A DNA stretch of 64,000 nt, taken from the NCBI GenBank assembly GCA_018238155.1, contig JABCTZ010000036.1:397241-461240 (forward strand), read 5' to 3'. Shown here piece by piece: positions 1-8,078 of the stretch; the first letter of the stretch is position 1; the number at the start of each line of letters is the position of its first letter. Position numbers and translations under genes: made by a program. The notes beneath the pieces are model-generated. The model did no database searches. It saw nothing but the letters and a program-made list of their open reading frames with translations, and was not told the DNA's origin. The DNA comes from Candidatus Heimdallarchaeota archaeon. Lineage in GTDB: Archaea; Asgardarchaeota; Heimdallarchaeia; JABLTI01.

Positions 1-1
1 T

Positions 2-220
2 GAAATTGGGCAAGAAGTCACTCGAGGAGAATTGGTAGGTTATTTATTATATCATCGAGCTGGAGCTCACATACACTTTATGTTACAAAAAAATAATGAA
101 CCTGTATGTCCCTATCAGTATTTTAGTGCAGAAGCGAAAACAATTTTTGATGGTCTTTGGGGACAAATAGGTACTAGTGGTAATCCATGCAATGGTACTT
201 CATTGCTATGTTCTCATTAG
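2..220 (+). CDS. C-terminal end of an M23/LytM-like protein (5' partial)
   Basis: The frame is open from the window edge to a TAG at 218-220, so this is the last 72 residues of a longer protein. It reads GQEVTRGELVGYLL and then GAHIHFML. That layout resembles the end of the M23 (LytM) fold, where a turn such as KKGDxIGY is followed by a final metal-binding HxHF motif (here HIHF). The tail after the motif is short and has three cysteines. M23 enzymes cut peptide cross-links, but archaeal relatives may only bind polysaccharide or protein. The other catalytic motif lies outside the window, so the assignment rests on one motif. A TTG at 32 could be mistaken for a start, but the coherent sequence before it argues against that. 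Confidence 0.45.
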   Translation, partial: EIGQEVTRGELVGYLLYHRAGAHIHFMLQKNNEPVCPYQYFSAEAKTIFDGLWGQIGTSGNPCNGTSLLCSH

Positions 221-434
221 ATATTTTTGCTTTTACCAATCTTTTCATTTTATCTATGCAACAACATATTTTATCTATGAGTTACCTAATAAATTAGTTA
301 AAAACTTTCAAAAGAAATAGTTAATGATAATTTCCTCAAAGAAATAATAAAGAGAATAATATAGAGATAGTAAATCAACTAATTAACAAACTAATAAGTA
401 AAATTCGTTATCATATTTTGGAGTACGTGTTCAA

Positions 435-1040
435 ATGCAAAGAGTAAAGTTCGGGAAGAAAGTTAGAAAATTTATTGCAGAAATTATACCAATTACATAT
501 TCAAAAGACATTTCAACCTATTTTGAAGAAATAGAAGAATTTCGAAAACTAGCACTAAAAATACCTGATCAAGAACAAGAGAAATATGAGCAATACTTTG
601 CAAAACATATGACCCATCAAATCAATTTAGTGCAAATCAATCAAAGAAAAATTGAGATGAAACATAGAGATTGTGTTCATGGTACAAGTAAACAATCTGC
701 GAAATTTAATTCATTGTTAGCTGATCCAAAACTAAAACAGCACATGAGAATATTTTATCAAAGAGAATATCTGAAAATTTTGAATCCAATGTACTTTCTT
801 GAGCAACTCAAAGAAAATTACAGTAAATATGTTGAAGTTTTGGAAATAACTCAAGCAGAATTCAGTGAATGGTTTTTCTTGGGTAGATCTGATTATTTGA
901 AGCAATTATTGCAACCATATATTATCGAGAATAAGCCTTCTGCAAAAGAAAAAGAAATTTGGATCTATAGAAAGCATACTCAAGAATTAAATCCTGAACG
1001 AAAGAAAAAGATGTATGAAAAAGCAGGATTAAATCAATGA
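435..1040 (+). CDS. Conserved-looking hypothetical protein, charged and helical
   Basis: A 201-residue protein starting at ATG 435. I do not recognise the family. It is rich in Lys, Glu and Gln, has no predicted membrane segment or signal peptide, and looks mostly alpha-helical. Its single Cys is in a HRDCVHG stretch near residue 80. The C-terminal 40 residues are strongly basic (PERKKKMYEKAG). The gene is preceded by 214 bases without a gene and is convergent with the MFS gene that ends at 1085. No operon partner is visible. It is probably a real gene because the frame is long, has normal composition and has no competing frame. Confidence 0.6.
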   Translation: MQRVKFGKKVRKFIAEIIPITYSKDISTYFEEIEEFRKLALKIPDQEQEKYEQYFAKHMTHQINLVQINQRKIEMKHRDCVHGTSKQSAKFNSLLADPKLKQHMRIFYQREYLKILNPMYFLEQLKENYSKYVEVLEITQAEFSEWFFLGRSDYLKQLLQPYIIENKPSAKEKEIWIYRKHTQELNPERKKKMYEKAGLNQ

Positions 1041-1084
1041 AAAAATGTTCTGTTTTCTTTGTTTAAGCTTTTCAAAGAAAACAA

Positions 1085-2407
1085 TCAATCACCTTTTTCA
1101 GCTGGAAGAACAACTTTTTCTGGAGTACTCATCGAATCTTTTCCAAAGACAATGAAAAACACTGTACCGATTATACCAAAAGCTCCCGCGACAAGGAAAT
1201 TTACCCGTGGACCAACATCTGTTCCAATATTCCATAAAAATGCTCCACCAAAAGCAGCGGCTGAAACAACCAAATCTCTAATGAGATAATATGTACCAAA
1301 AGTGTTTGCTTTCGCATCTTCTGGAGCAAGCTCCATAATCAATGCTTTTCTTGTAGGTTCACCAAATTCCTTCAAACCACGAATGACAAAAGCAATTACA
1401 AAGAACCAAAATGATTTGCAGAAAATAAGTATAAATGGAAAAGCGGTAAAGAAGATGAAGGTTGTCACTACAAAAGGCTTCTTTCTATACCTGTCTGCAA
1501 AATATGCAACTGGAATATAAATTAGTACAGCAGTTACCATTTCAATTGTTGTTAAAACTCCAAATTGGATGGTTGTTAATCCATGTGTGTTTACTGCCCA
1601 GATGACTACAAAAGCATAAGGGATCTGTTCGGCAAAACGTATCAATATATCCGATATTAACAAATACCATAAACTTGAGGGGATGTTTCGGATGGATCGT
1701 ATCAATTTAATTGGCTTTTTGTCTTTTTTTTCTGGTTCCTTCACCAAAAACCATTGTAAAATTGTTGCAACAACAGCTAATCCTATGGCGATTCCAAATG
1801 CAATTCGTAATCCCAATATAGTTCCGAATGCATAGATTAGCATTCCACCAAAAATAGGTCCAAGTGCCATTGGCAATCTTCTGATGAGTGAATGTACTGT
1901 TACCCCCATAGTTTGTTTTCTCTTTGGGATGATTTTTGAAATCATGCTCATAATAGCAGGTAAAGAGATAGCTGTCCAAGAAATAAAAAGCACCGCACCA
2001 ACAAGTACTGCCCACCAATAAGGAACAAACAAAACAATGCTATAACCTGTTATAGCCATAATATTGAATACAACTAGCGCTTTTTTGTAACCAATTTTAT
2101 CACTTAGAAAACCTCCCGGAAATGAATAGAGTGATGATAAGAGGTTATCCATGCCATTAAGAAAACCAACAGCGAGTATTCCTCCACCCATTGATATTAG
2201 ATAGAGAGGGAGAAAACGTTCAGCCATTTTTTCACCCATTCCAACTAAGATAACTACACCAAGTAATGTAAGCATGCTTGGTTTAAAGAAAGAAGACCAT
2301 CCCTTTTCTTTAGGATGTTCAGGTGGATCTGGAGTATCAAAAGCTTCATCATGTAATTTAGATTGTTCTTCTGTTAGAGTATCCTCTGGCAATTTTTGAG
2401 AGACCAT
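1085..2407 (-). CDS. MFS transporter
   Basis: A 440-residue integral membrane protein with about 12 hydrophobic segments, the usual size for the major facilitator superfamily. A hydrophilic acidic N-terminal tail (about 45 residues) precedes the first helix. A loop after helix 2 carries GGFLSDKIGYKKAL, which matches the MFS signature G-x-L-x-D-R-x-G-R-[KR]. The second half has the equivalent YFADRYRKKP loop. Long Lys-rich cytoplasmic linkers sit mid-protein (KEPEKKDKKPIK). The substrate cannot be told from sequence; the fold suggests proton-coupled export or uptake of a small molecule. It lies 38 bases downstream of the HEAT-repeat gene on the same strand, so the two are probably co-transcribed. 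A second 440-residue MFS protein is encoded at 34515-35837. Confidence 0.9.
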   Translation of the reverse strand: MVSQKLPEDTLTEEQSKLHDEAFDTPDPPEHPKEKGWSSFFKPSMLTLLGVVILVGMGEKMAERFLPLYLISMGGGILAVGFLNGMDNLLSSLYSFPGGFLSDKIGYKKALVVFNIMAITGYSIVLFVPYWWAVLVGAVLFISWTAISLPAIMSMISKIIPKRKQTMGVTVHSLIRRLPMALGPIFGGMLIYAFGTILGLRIAFGIAIGLAVVATILQWFLVKEPEKKDKKPIKLIRSIRNIPSSLWYLLISDILIRFAEQIPYAFVVIWAVNTHGLTTIQFGVLTTIEMVTAVLIYIPVAYFADRYRKKPFVVTTFIFFTAFPFILIFCKSFWFFVIAFVIRGLKEFGEPTRKALIMELAPEDAKANTFGTYYLIRDLVVSAAAFGGAFLWNIGTDVGPRVNFLVAGAFGIIGTVFFIVFGKDSMSTPEKVVLPAEKGD

Positions 2408-2445
2408 ACTGAATCAAATCGGAATTCTTTATTGAAGATATAAAA

Positions 2446-2949
2446 TTATTCTTTCCTAACAATACGAATCCTGCCGTTCAATTTTGGTCGTTCTTCGGGG
2501 TATTTTGTTTGAGAACGAGAATCTTCTCCAGCAATTCTGCTTATTGCCCAACAAGCCCAATCACGAACTCGAGTGTTTTCATCTTTTGAAGCTTGGTGAA
2601 GAACAGGCATAGCTGTAATCGCTGTTTTATCTAATTCGCCTAACATTACTGCTGCATGGCTACGAAATTCTTTACTATCATCCCGTTTCAAAATATCAAT
2701 TAATATTGGAACCAATTGACTATTTTTTTCACCTAATTCACCTAAAGAAAGAGCAGCCCATTTTCTCACGTCCCAATTATTATCAGTTAAAGAATCAACA
2801 AGAGCTTTTCTTATGTTTTTGTCCTTTTTCCCCAATGTCCCAAGCATGTAAGCTGCAACAGCACGTGATTTAGTATCGCCAGTTTTCAAATCTTTAAGAT
2901 ATCCTTTGATTTCTTCACGACTTGTTTTGATACTATCTTGTCCTACCAT
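2446..2949 (-). CDS. HEAT-repeat protein
   Basis: A 167-residue soluble protein made of about four HEAT (PBS-lyase type) repeats. The repeat core is visible several times as RAVAAYMLGTLG, VRKWAALSLGELG, FRSHAAVMLGELD and VRDWACWAISRIAG. Such alpha-solenoids are protein-protein interaction scaffolds. The last 25 residues are basic. It is the first gene of a likely two-gene unit with the MFS transporter and may regulate or scaffold it, though this is only inferred from proximity. The ATG at 2949 is followed by a plausible N-terminal helix. Confidence 0.85.
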   Translation of the reverse strand: MVGQDSIKTSREEIKGYLKDLKTGDTKSRAVAAYMLGTLGKKDKNIRKALVDSLTDNNWDVRKWAALSLGELGEKNSQLVPILIDILKRDDSKEFRSHAAVMLGELDKTAITAMPVLHQASKDENTRVRDWACWAISRIAGEDSRSQTKYPEERPKLNGRIRIVRKE

Positions 2950-3301
2950 TTTTTCACCTTACAACAAAAATATACTATGTCTTTCCAATAATTATTCTCT
3001 AATGTAATTAAAAAAATAGCGGTTGCGTATTTAAACTCAAAACATCAGATTAACCATTCAGACAAAAAATAAAATAGACGGTTTGTTGGACTTGTACTAA
3101 TTATGCCAAATTTCTAACACTTCTAGTTGATATCATTGTGAGTGAGCTATGTTCGTATATAATAATAGAATCCGATGTAGTTTTGATATTCAAGAAATAA
3201 TCTTACTATGTTTCACAAGAATATCATACTCGATGGAGTCTATGCTAAACATCACATACTTGCAAACGATCTAGTTTAAGATAAGAATTGGTTATCCGTT
3301 G
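2950..3301. other. Intergenic stretch, nothing identified
   Basis: About 350 bases between two minus-strand genes. It presumably contains the promoter of the HEAT gene. I see no tRNA, long hairpin or convincing ORF. A 41-codon frame at 3149-3274 lacks codon character and was rejected. Confidence 0.5.
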
Positions 3302-3784
3302 TTACTTAATGGTTGAATACTTTGTTAACATAGCATTATATCCTTGAATGCTTTCTTCAGCTATGGTACTATCTTCTAACCATGATTTTATGTGAACTAG
3401 TCGTGTTGCTATCCAGGAGAAATCTTCAACATCAAAAGCAAGAGCTAGTTCCCATTCGGTAGCTGTTAAATGAGCTTGGTTCACTTTTTCAGCTTCTGAA
3501 AAAAGTAGGTTTGCACTTATCTTAAACCCCATTTTTTTCAGTTCATTTAATTCAATAATTTCATGTATTAGTAACCACTTTGATTGTAAAACATTATCAA
3601 GTGTGATTGTATCTCCTGAAGGTGCTTCTCCTTCGAAATAATCAATTAATTCTTGAGTATAAATTTCTTCTATTAGATAACTGTTTTTCAATAGAAGTGT
3701 ACGAAAAAGATTAATTTTTTTCTGAATTTCAACAAGAGCATTTTTGTTGTTGAGATGATTTGAAGCTACCAATATTAACAACAA
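3302..3784 (-). CDS. Hypothetical protein with HE / AH...E motifs
   Basis: A protein of up to 160 residues that I cannot name. It is soluble and helical, with SKWLLIHEIIELNELKKMG in the middle and then QAHLTATEWELALAF. The spaced His-Glu and His...Glu residues could bind a metal, but this is only a suggestion. The C-terminus is a further helical segment. No ATG is available near the N-terminus; the frame starts at TTG codons (3784, 3781 or 3772), so the true start is uncertain. It stands alone on the minus strand, divergent from the DegV gene. Confidence 0.55.
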   Translation of the reverse strand: MLLILVASNHLNNKNALVEIQKKINLFRTLLLKNSYLIEEIYTQELIDYFEGEAPSGDTITLDNVLQSKWLLIHEIIELNELKKMGFKISANLLFSEAEKVNQAHLTATEWELALAFDVEDFSWIATRLVHIKSWLEDSTIAEESIQGYNAMLTKYSTIK

Positions 3785-4008
3785 AGTAATGATTTACGAG
3801 TCAATTAAAATAATTATTGGTGAATGAATATGGTTGGTAAAATGTTTATTGAGATACGCCATCTTTCTCTTTTGTACAACAATTAGTAAACATAAAACTT
3901 ACGCTGAAAAAATATTTATCGAAATAAGTTCGACAAAATTAATTTTCACTTTGCAACTATAGTAACATAGATATTTGATTATTGAAAGCTATGCGTTAGT
4001 AAGTTACG

Positions 4009-5118
4009 GTGAGAATAAAATTGACTGAGAAGAAACGATATTCTTTATTGTGCCCACATTGTAAGGATAACATCGCATTTGAATTAAGTGTAGAAGAATT
4101 AGAAAAAAGCTATTCTGGAGAAACGGCAAAAATATCTCTCGCAACACATGGAAGCCCTGAACATACTGTAGATGTTTATATTGATCGTGATGGGCTAATA
4201 CGTTCTGCTTTTGCAAATTTCGCTTCAATTGAAACCAAGGTTTCTCTACAGAATACCTATATTACAGATGCAACAAGTGAACTCAATCCTCAAGAAGGAC
4301 TAGCAATTGGAGTCAAAGTTGTCCCTTATACTGTTACTATTGGTGATAGCTCACCGAAAAAATATAATGAAGAAGTATTTTTTTCGGAAGTTTACGATGG
4401 GTTGAAATCTGATAAAAGAGTTAAAAGTCAACCTGTTTCTGTTGAGTCATTTTTAGAAGCTTTCAAAACATCTCCACGCGATAAGCCTGTGATTACTGTA
4501 ACTGTTAGTATGAAGTACAGTGAAGGATATGCTAACGCTGTCAAAGCTAAGAAAATCCTCGCAAAGGAAGACCCCTCTTTTGCCAAAAATATCCACATTG
4601 TTGATTCAAAAACAACTGGGCCAATGATGAAATTAATGGTGAAAAAAGCTCTTTCTTTGGATGAAGAAGGGCAAAGTGTCTCTGAAATAATTGAATACTT
4701 GAATTGGATACGCGAAAAACATTTAACTTATATTTATGTTGATTCATTGAGTGCTCTTCGAAAAAGCGAACGTGTTGGTCGTGTGACATCATTTTTTGGT
4801 AATTTACTTGGTTTAAAACCTGTCATTATTGAGAATGAAAACAATAATGGAGAACTTAAACCTTTTAAAACTGTTCGTAGTAAGAAAGCTGCTATTAAAG
4901 AAATTGTTAAAGCAATTAGAGAACAATTTGGTTATGTAGAACTTGTTGGAGTAATTATTTATGGTATCATTATTGATGATGCATTAGAAATGCAAGAGAT
5001 GCTTAAAGAAGATTCAAGAACTGAAGATAATGACTTTACAATGGATTTCATTGGTACTGGAGTCGCAATGCATCTGAGCTATGATGTTCTTGGTATCTCT
5101 CTCTATCCTAAATTATGA
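4009..5118 (+). CDS. DegV family lipid-binding protein with N-terminal zinc-knuckle extension
   Basis: A 369-residue protein. Residues from about 80 onward follow the DegV fold: YITDATSELNPQEG, then IGVKVVPYTVTIGD, the SQPVSVESFLEAF segment, VTVSMKYSEGYANA, NIHIVDSKTTG and a C-terminal VRSKKAAIKEIV region. Established knowledge: bacterial DegV/FakB proteins bind a fatty acid in a pocket and present it to FakA kinase. No FakA homologue is seen here. The first 75 residues are an extra domain that includes CPHC, a possible half zinc ribbon. The GTG at 4009 is taken as the start because it keeps this domain. The gene is followed by a strong hairpin with a T-run. A fatty-acid-binding protein suits a genome with a fatty-acid-type synthase, but it is not in that operon. 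Confidence 0.85.
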   Translation: MRIKLTEKKRYSLLCPHCKDNIAFELSVEELEKSYSGETAKISLATHGSPEHTVDVYIDRDGLIRSAFANFASIETKVSLQNTYITDATSELNPQEGLAIGVKVVPYTVTIGDSSPKKYNEEVFFSEVYDGLKSDKRVKSQPVSVESFLEAFKTSPRDKPVITVTVSMKYSEGYANAVKAKKILAKEDPSFAKNIHIVDSKTTGPMMKLMVKKALSLDEEGQSVSEIIEYLNWIREKHLTYIYVDSLSALRKSERVGRVTSFFGNLLGLKPVIIENENNNGELKPFKTVRSKKAAIKEIVKAIREQFGYVELVGVIIYGIIIDDALEMQEMLKEDSRTEDNDFTMDFIGTGVAMHLSYDVLGISLYPKL

Positions 5119-5153
5119 TTCTTCTTCAACGTTGTTAATAGAAGAATCTTTTT
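5117..5153 (+). terminator. Hairpin plus T-run after the DegV gene
   Basis: GATTCTTCT (5117-5125) pairs perfectly with AGAAGAATC (5140-5148), with a 14-base loop, followed directly by five T and a T-rich tract. It overlaps the stop codon of the DegV gene. The layout is that of an intrinsic terminator. Confidence 0.7.
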
Positions 5154-5558
5154 CCTTTTCTTTTTTTAAATTAAGGATAACTTGCTTTGCTTACCATTTT
5201 TTGAGGAAAAGTAAATCATCACTTTATTTTTGTTGATAACTATTTATAGTTTTTAACAAACTAACGTACTATTTTATGTGTATAGAATCTCTCTGGAGAT
5301 AAAATTAATGTCAACAAGTACTGAATTTGATGCCGTTATTGAACTACCTAAAAAAGGTTATAGGGGGAGGGAGGCCTAATAACCGTGTAAAAAAGAAAAA
5401 AGTTTTCTATTTTGGTCACTAGGCTGAACTTATTTTATACTCATATAATAAAAAGCTTTTGTCGATTACATAAAAGCAATTTTTGCTTTACTTTCTACTT
5501 ATATAAATAAGTTCTTGATTAAGTTTCTATTTTTTTATTGTTCTAAATAGAATTATGT
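5119..5558. other. Intergenic stretch between convergent genes, with one small ORF candidate
   Basis: About 440 bases between the ends of the DegV and bpsA genes. It holds the DegV terminator and a possible 23-codon ORF at 5308-5379. A purine-rich, locally GC-rich patch (TATAGGGGGAGGGAGGCC, 5360-5376) stands out from the AT-rich surroundings. Nothing else is identified. Confidence 0.5.
5308..5379 (+). CDS. Candidate 23-residue peptide ORF
   Basis: The ATG at 5308 is preceded by CTGGAGATAA, a plausible ribosome-binding site. It opens a 23-codon frame that begins MSTSTEFDAV and ends KKGYRGREA before a TAA. The last codons lie in a G-rich patch. TATA-like AT-rich DNA lies near 5240-5255. I do not recognise the peptide. 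It may be a real small protein, a peptide precursor, a remnant, or chance. Confidence 0.22.
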   Translation: MSTSTEFDAVIELPKKGYRGREA

Positions 5559-6722
5559 TTAAACTTTTCGTCGAGAGATACGTATAAATTCCTCAGTATC
5601 ACCACATACAGGGCAACCTTTTTCCTTTAACACTTCAATATTTTTTGTTTCCAATGTTAACCCTACTTCTGTGATATGTCCATTTTTACATTGATATTCT
5701 CTAATAGTGGGATTTAATTCACCCGTATAGATCTTCCCACTAAAATCTAAAGTGATCAATGATTTTGAGCTATCAGTTGTCGATAAAATACTGATATAAG
5801 TGGTGTTTCCGTGCATTTCAGCACCTTCATATAAATTGAAACCCGGTATTAATTGTTGAATTGCTAATCCTAGTTTTGTTAATGAGTTTTGAACTTCTAA
5901 TTGTATTTTAGGTGGGCGATGAGCATAAGCTAGGTAGATCTTTCTTCCTGATTCATCTTTTAACCCTTGAATTGCTCTGGAAAGAAATAATTCTAATCCG
6001 GGAATAGTGTACGGTGGATCTGTAAGAACTACATCAAATCTATTCGTCAAATCTTCAGCAAGCGATTTACGTAAATCATGTGTTACACAATTAATATGGA
6101 AATTGTTTTCTTCTGAGATTTCTTTTATCACTTTTAACAATCTGGTATCAATATCTAAAACAGTGATTTTTGCATTTGTTTTTAGCTGAGCAATTGCTAG
6201 AGATGTAAAATCATCATCTCCAATTAATAGTATCTCTCTACCTTCAAGATCATTGTTTTCTAACATCAAATAAGCTCGGCGAATTGCTGTTATTGGTCTA
6301 CCAAAAGCTTGATCAATTTCTGTTTGAGGTTTTGGTCTTCGCTCAGAAAAGATTCTTTGTTTAGCAATCAATTTTTCAGCTTCATGTGGGAGTGCAAGAC
6401 CGGTACTGTCACATTTTTTACAGCTGTGGCTTTCAAGGTAATTAATGCCTAATACATCATTAACAAAAATTAATCCTCTTTTGGTTAAAATAGCCCCTTT
6501 TTTTTCACGACTAATTAAATTAACTTTTTCTAATTCTTTTCTTATTGCAGCTATAGTTGGTATGGGCATTTTTATCTTTCTTGAGAGGCTTTTGGTTCCG
6601 ATTGTACCACTAAGGAAAATTTCACGTAAAATGGCTCTAATTGCTTCCTTTCCTTCAAATACATTTGCTTTTTCAGCGATTTCATTTAATACTTCATCAG
6701 GATCATTAGTAATATTTGACAT
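5559..6722 (-). CDS. bpsA: N4-bis(aminopropyl)spermidine synthase (branched polyamine synthase)
   Basis: A 387-residue protein matching BpsA, which transfers aminopropyl groups from decarboxylated S-adenosylmethionine to spermidine to give branched quaternary polyamines. Seen here: an N-terminal winged-helix-like region (about 20-90), the DQAFGRPITAIRRAYLM segment, the GDDDFTSLA nucleotide-binding motif near residue 169 (the family's GDDD signature), a catalytic-type DPPYT motif, and C-terminal cysteine pairs (CKNGH, CPVCG) for zinc. Length agrees with thermophile homologues. It lies 16 bases downstream of the AdoMet decarboxylase gene on the same strand, so substrate supply and transferase form an operon. 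Branched polyamines are best known from thermophiles; nothing else here marks a thermophile. Confidence 0.85.
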   Translation of the reverse strand: MSNITNDPDEVLNEIAEKANVFEGKEAIRAILREIFLSGTIGTKSLSRKIKMPIPTIAAIRKELEKVNLISREKKGAILTKRGLIFVNDVLGINYLESHSCKKCDSTGLALPHEAEKLIAKQRIFSERRPKPQTEIDQAFGRPITAIRRAYLMLENNDLEGREILLIGDDDFTSLAIAQLKTNAKITVLDIDTRLLKVIKEISEENNFHINCVTHDLRKSLAEDLTNRFDVVLTDPPYTIPGLELFLSRAIQGLKDESGRKIYLAYAHRPPKIQLEVQNSLTKLGLAIQQLIPGFNLYEGAEMHGNTTYISILSTTDSSKSLITLDFSGKIYTGELNPTIREYQCKNGHITEVGLTLETKNIEVLKEKGCPVCGDTEEFIRISRRKV

Positions 6723-6738
6723 TGAAATTTCCCATCTT

Positions 6739-7122
6739 TCATTTAATTTCCCTTGGCAATTCTTTCAATTCAAAAGATTCAGGCTTCAATTCTGCCTTAA
6801 TATATTCCCAAGCAACATAAGGATCTAAGGACTCACCACAGAGGAAAATGTCTAGGGCAGCGAAATTAAATTCTGGCCAAGTATGAAGTGAGATATGTGT
6901 TTCTTTCAGGATAACCACTACACTACAACCTAAAGGAGAAAATCTGTGAACTGATGCTTGAAGAACATGTGCTCCGGCTTTTTTTGCCGCTTCTGTTATT
7001 AATGTTAGAATTGCTGTTTCATTGTTTAGATCTGATTGACATTTATATAGATCAATTAATAGTTGATTTACTTTCAATGGTTCTTTCAATGGGTATTTTT
7101 TTATTTCTTCTTTGGGCATCAA
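6739..7122 (-). CDS. speH: S-adenosylmethionine decarboxylase homologue, cleavage-site Ser replaced by Thr
   Basis: A 127-residue protein of the short prokaryotic AdoMet decarboxylase class, which makes the aminopropyl donor for polyamine synthesis. In this family the proenzyme cuts itself between Glu and Ser in an ESHxxxHTWPE motif, and the Ser becomes the pyruvoyl cofactor. Here the motif reads ETHISLHTWPE (Glu74-Thr75; codon ACA, complement of 6898-6900), so the Ser is Thr. The downstream His of HTWPE and the Cys of FLCG, which help processing and catalysis, are present. N-terminal length and the ...VHRFSPLGCSVVVIL strand fit the family. It is upstream of and co-oriented with bpsA, so it is expected to supply that enzyme. 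Whether Thr supports processing is open. Confidence 0.85.
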   Translation of the reverse strand: MMPKEEIKKYPLKEPLKVNQLLIDLYKCQSDLNNETAILTLITEAAKKAGAHVLQASVHRFSPLGCSVVVILKETHISLHTWPEFNFAALDIFLCGESLDPYVAWEYIKAELKPESFELKELPREIK

Positions 7123-7296
7123 ATTTTTTCTCCAATTTACTTGTTTTAGTTTGTAAAAAATGACAATATTAATGTATGTTTCCTTTGATTAATTTATTTT
7201 CATAGATAAAAGTAATAAAAAATATAGCTTCTTGTTCCATTAAATATAATTAGAATAAAGAGGTATTAAAATAACTATAGGAGAATGATTTAAACT

Positions 7297-8052
7297 ATGA
7301 GCACTATTGAAAATGAAATTTTGACATTTGATGAAGTTATATCCACTCAAGAGTTAGCAATGAAATATATTCGTGAACGAAAAAAAACTCATGGTTTAGT
7401 TCTAACTGCAACAAAACAAACAGGTGGACAAGGACGATTAGAGCGTAGTTGGTCATCTCCTATTGGTGGGCTCTGGATGACTACAATATATCAATGTAAA
7501 ACACCTCTAGCTCAATTTGAAGGTTTTTCAGTTCGTTTGGGTTTGGAAATGATCAAGGATTTTGAGAATTCAATTCCATTAAAATTTCAAATTAAATGGC
7601 CAAATGACTTGATAGTAAACAAGAAAAAAGTAGGTGGGATTTTGATTAATACACGAATAAAAGAAGATATTCTGACCGAACTCATAATTGGCATTGGTAT
7701 CAATATTAATAATCAAACAGAAACATTACCTCCCGAAGTAGCATCAATTGCTACATCAATGAGTGAAAACATGCTCGATAAGATTTCTATTAGTTCAGTT
7801 CAACACATTGTTCTTACAGCACAGAATAGGTTATTCCAAAATGTAGAAAGAAATGAGTTAGAAGATATTGCAGATATTTGGACCAAGAAATCTCTCAGTT
7901 ATCAGAAAACTATTCGAGTAGTTACTCGAGAAGAAACATTGACCGGCGTAGAGCAAGGAATTACTGAAAATGGTAGCTTAATTCTGAAAACAAATTCGAA
8001 TGAATTAAAAACAGTTTCTATAGGAGATATTGAATTGCTGAGAATAAAATAA
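7297..8052 (+). CDS. birA: Biotin--[acetyl-CoA-carboxylase] ligase
   Basis: A 251-residue monofunctional biotin protein ligase. It has no N-terminal HTH, so it is unlike the E. coli BirA repressor. The biotinyl-AMP loop is seen as GGQGRLERSWSSP (about residues 47-60), followed by GLWMT, KWPNDL (about 107) and KKVGGIL, then a C-terminal SH3-like domain. It biotinylates the Lys of carrier proteins. The only carrier visible is the BCCP encoded 0.8 kb away on the opposite strand, so the ligase very likely serves the carboxylase that feeds the megasynthase. It has its own promoter region and a GGAG element 15 bases before the ATG, a rather long spacing. It converges with the alpha/beta hydrolase gene. 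Confidence 0.93.
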   Translation: MSTIENEILTFDEVISTQELAMKYIRERKKTHGLVLTATKQTGGQGRLERSWSSPIGGLWMTTIYQCKTPLAQFEGFSVRLGLEMIKDFENSIPLKFQIKWPNDLIVNKKKVGGILINTRIKEDILTELIIGIGININNQTETLPPEVASIATSMSENMLDKISISSVQHIVLTAQNRLFQNVERNELEDIADIWTKKSLSYQKTIRVVTREETLTGVEQGITENGSLILKTNSNELKTVSIGDIELLRIK

Positions 8053-8061
8053 AAAATAGAA

Positions 8062-8078
8062 AGGGAAATTGATTCCCT
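8062..8078. terminator. Short hairpin between convergent birA and hydrolase genes
   Basis: AGGGAA (8062-8067) and TTCCCT (8073-8078) form a 6-bp stem with a 5-base loop in the 24-base gap between the two stop codons. It could end transcription from both sides. Confidence 0.4.

Noticed and set aside
3149..3274. 41-codon plus-strand ORF
   Set aside because: No ribosome site, random-looking composition, and it sits alone in a gap.
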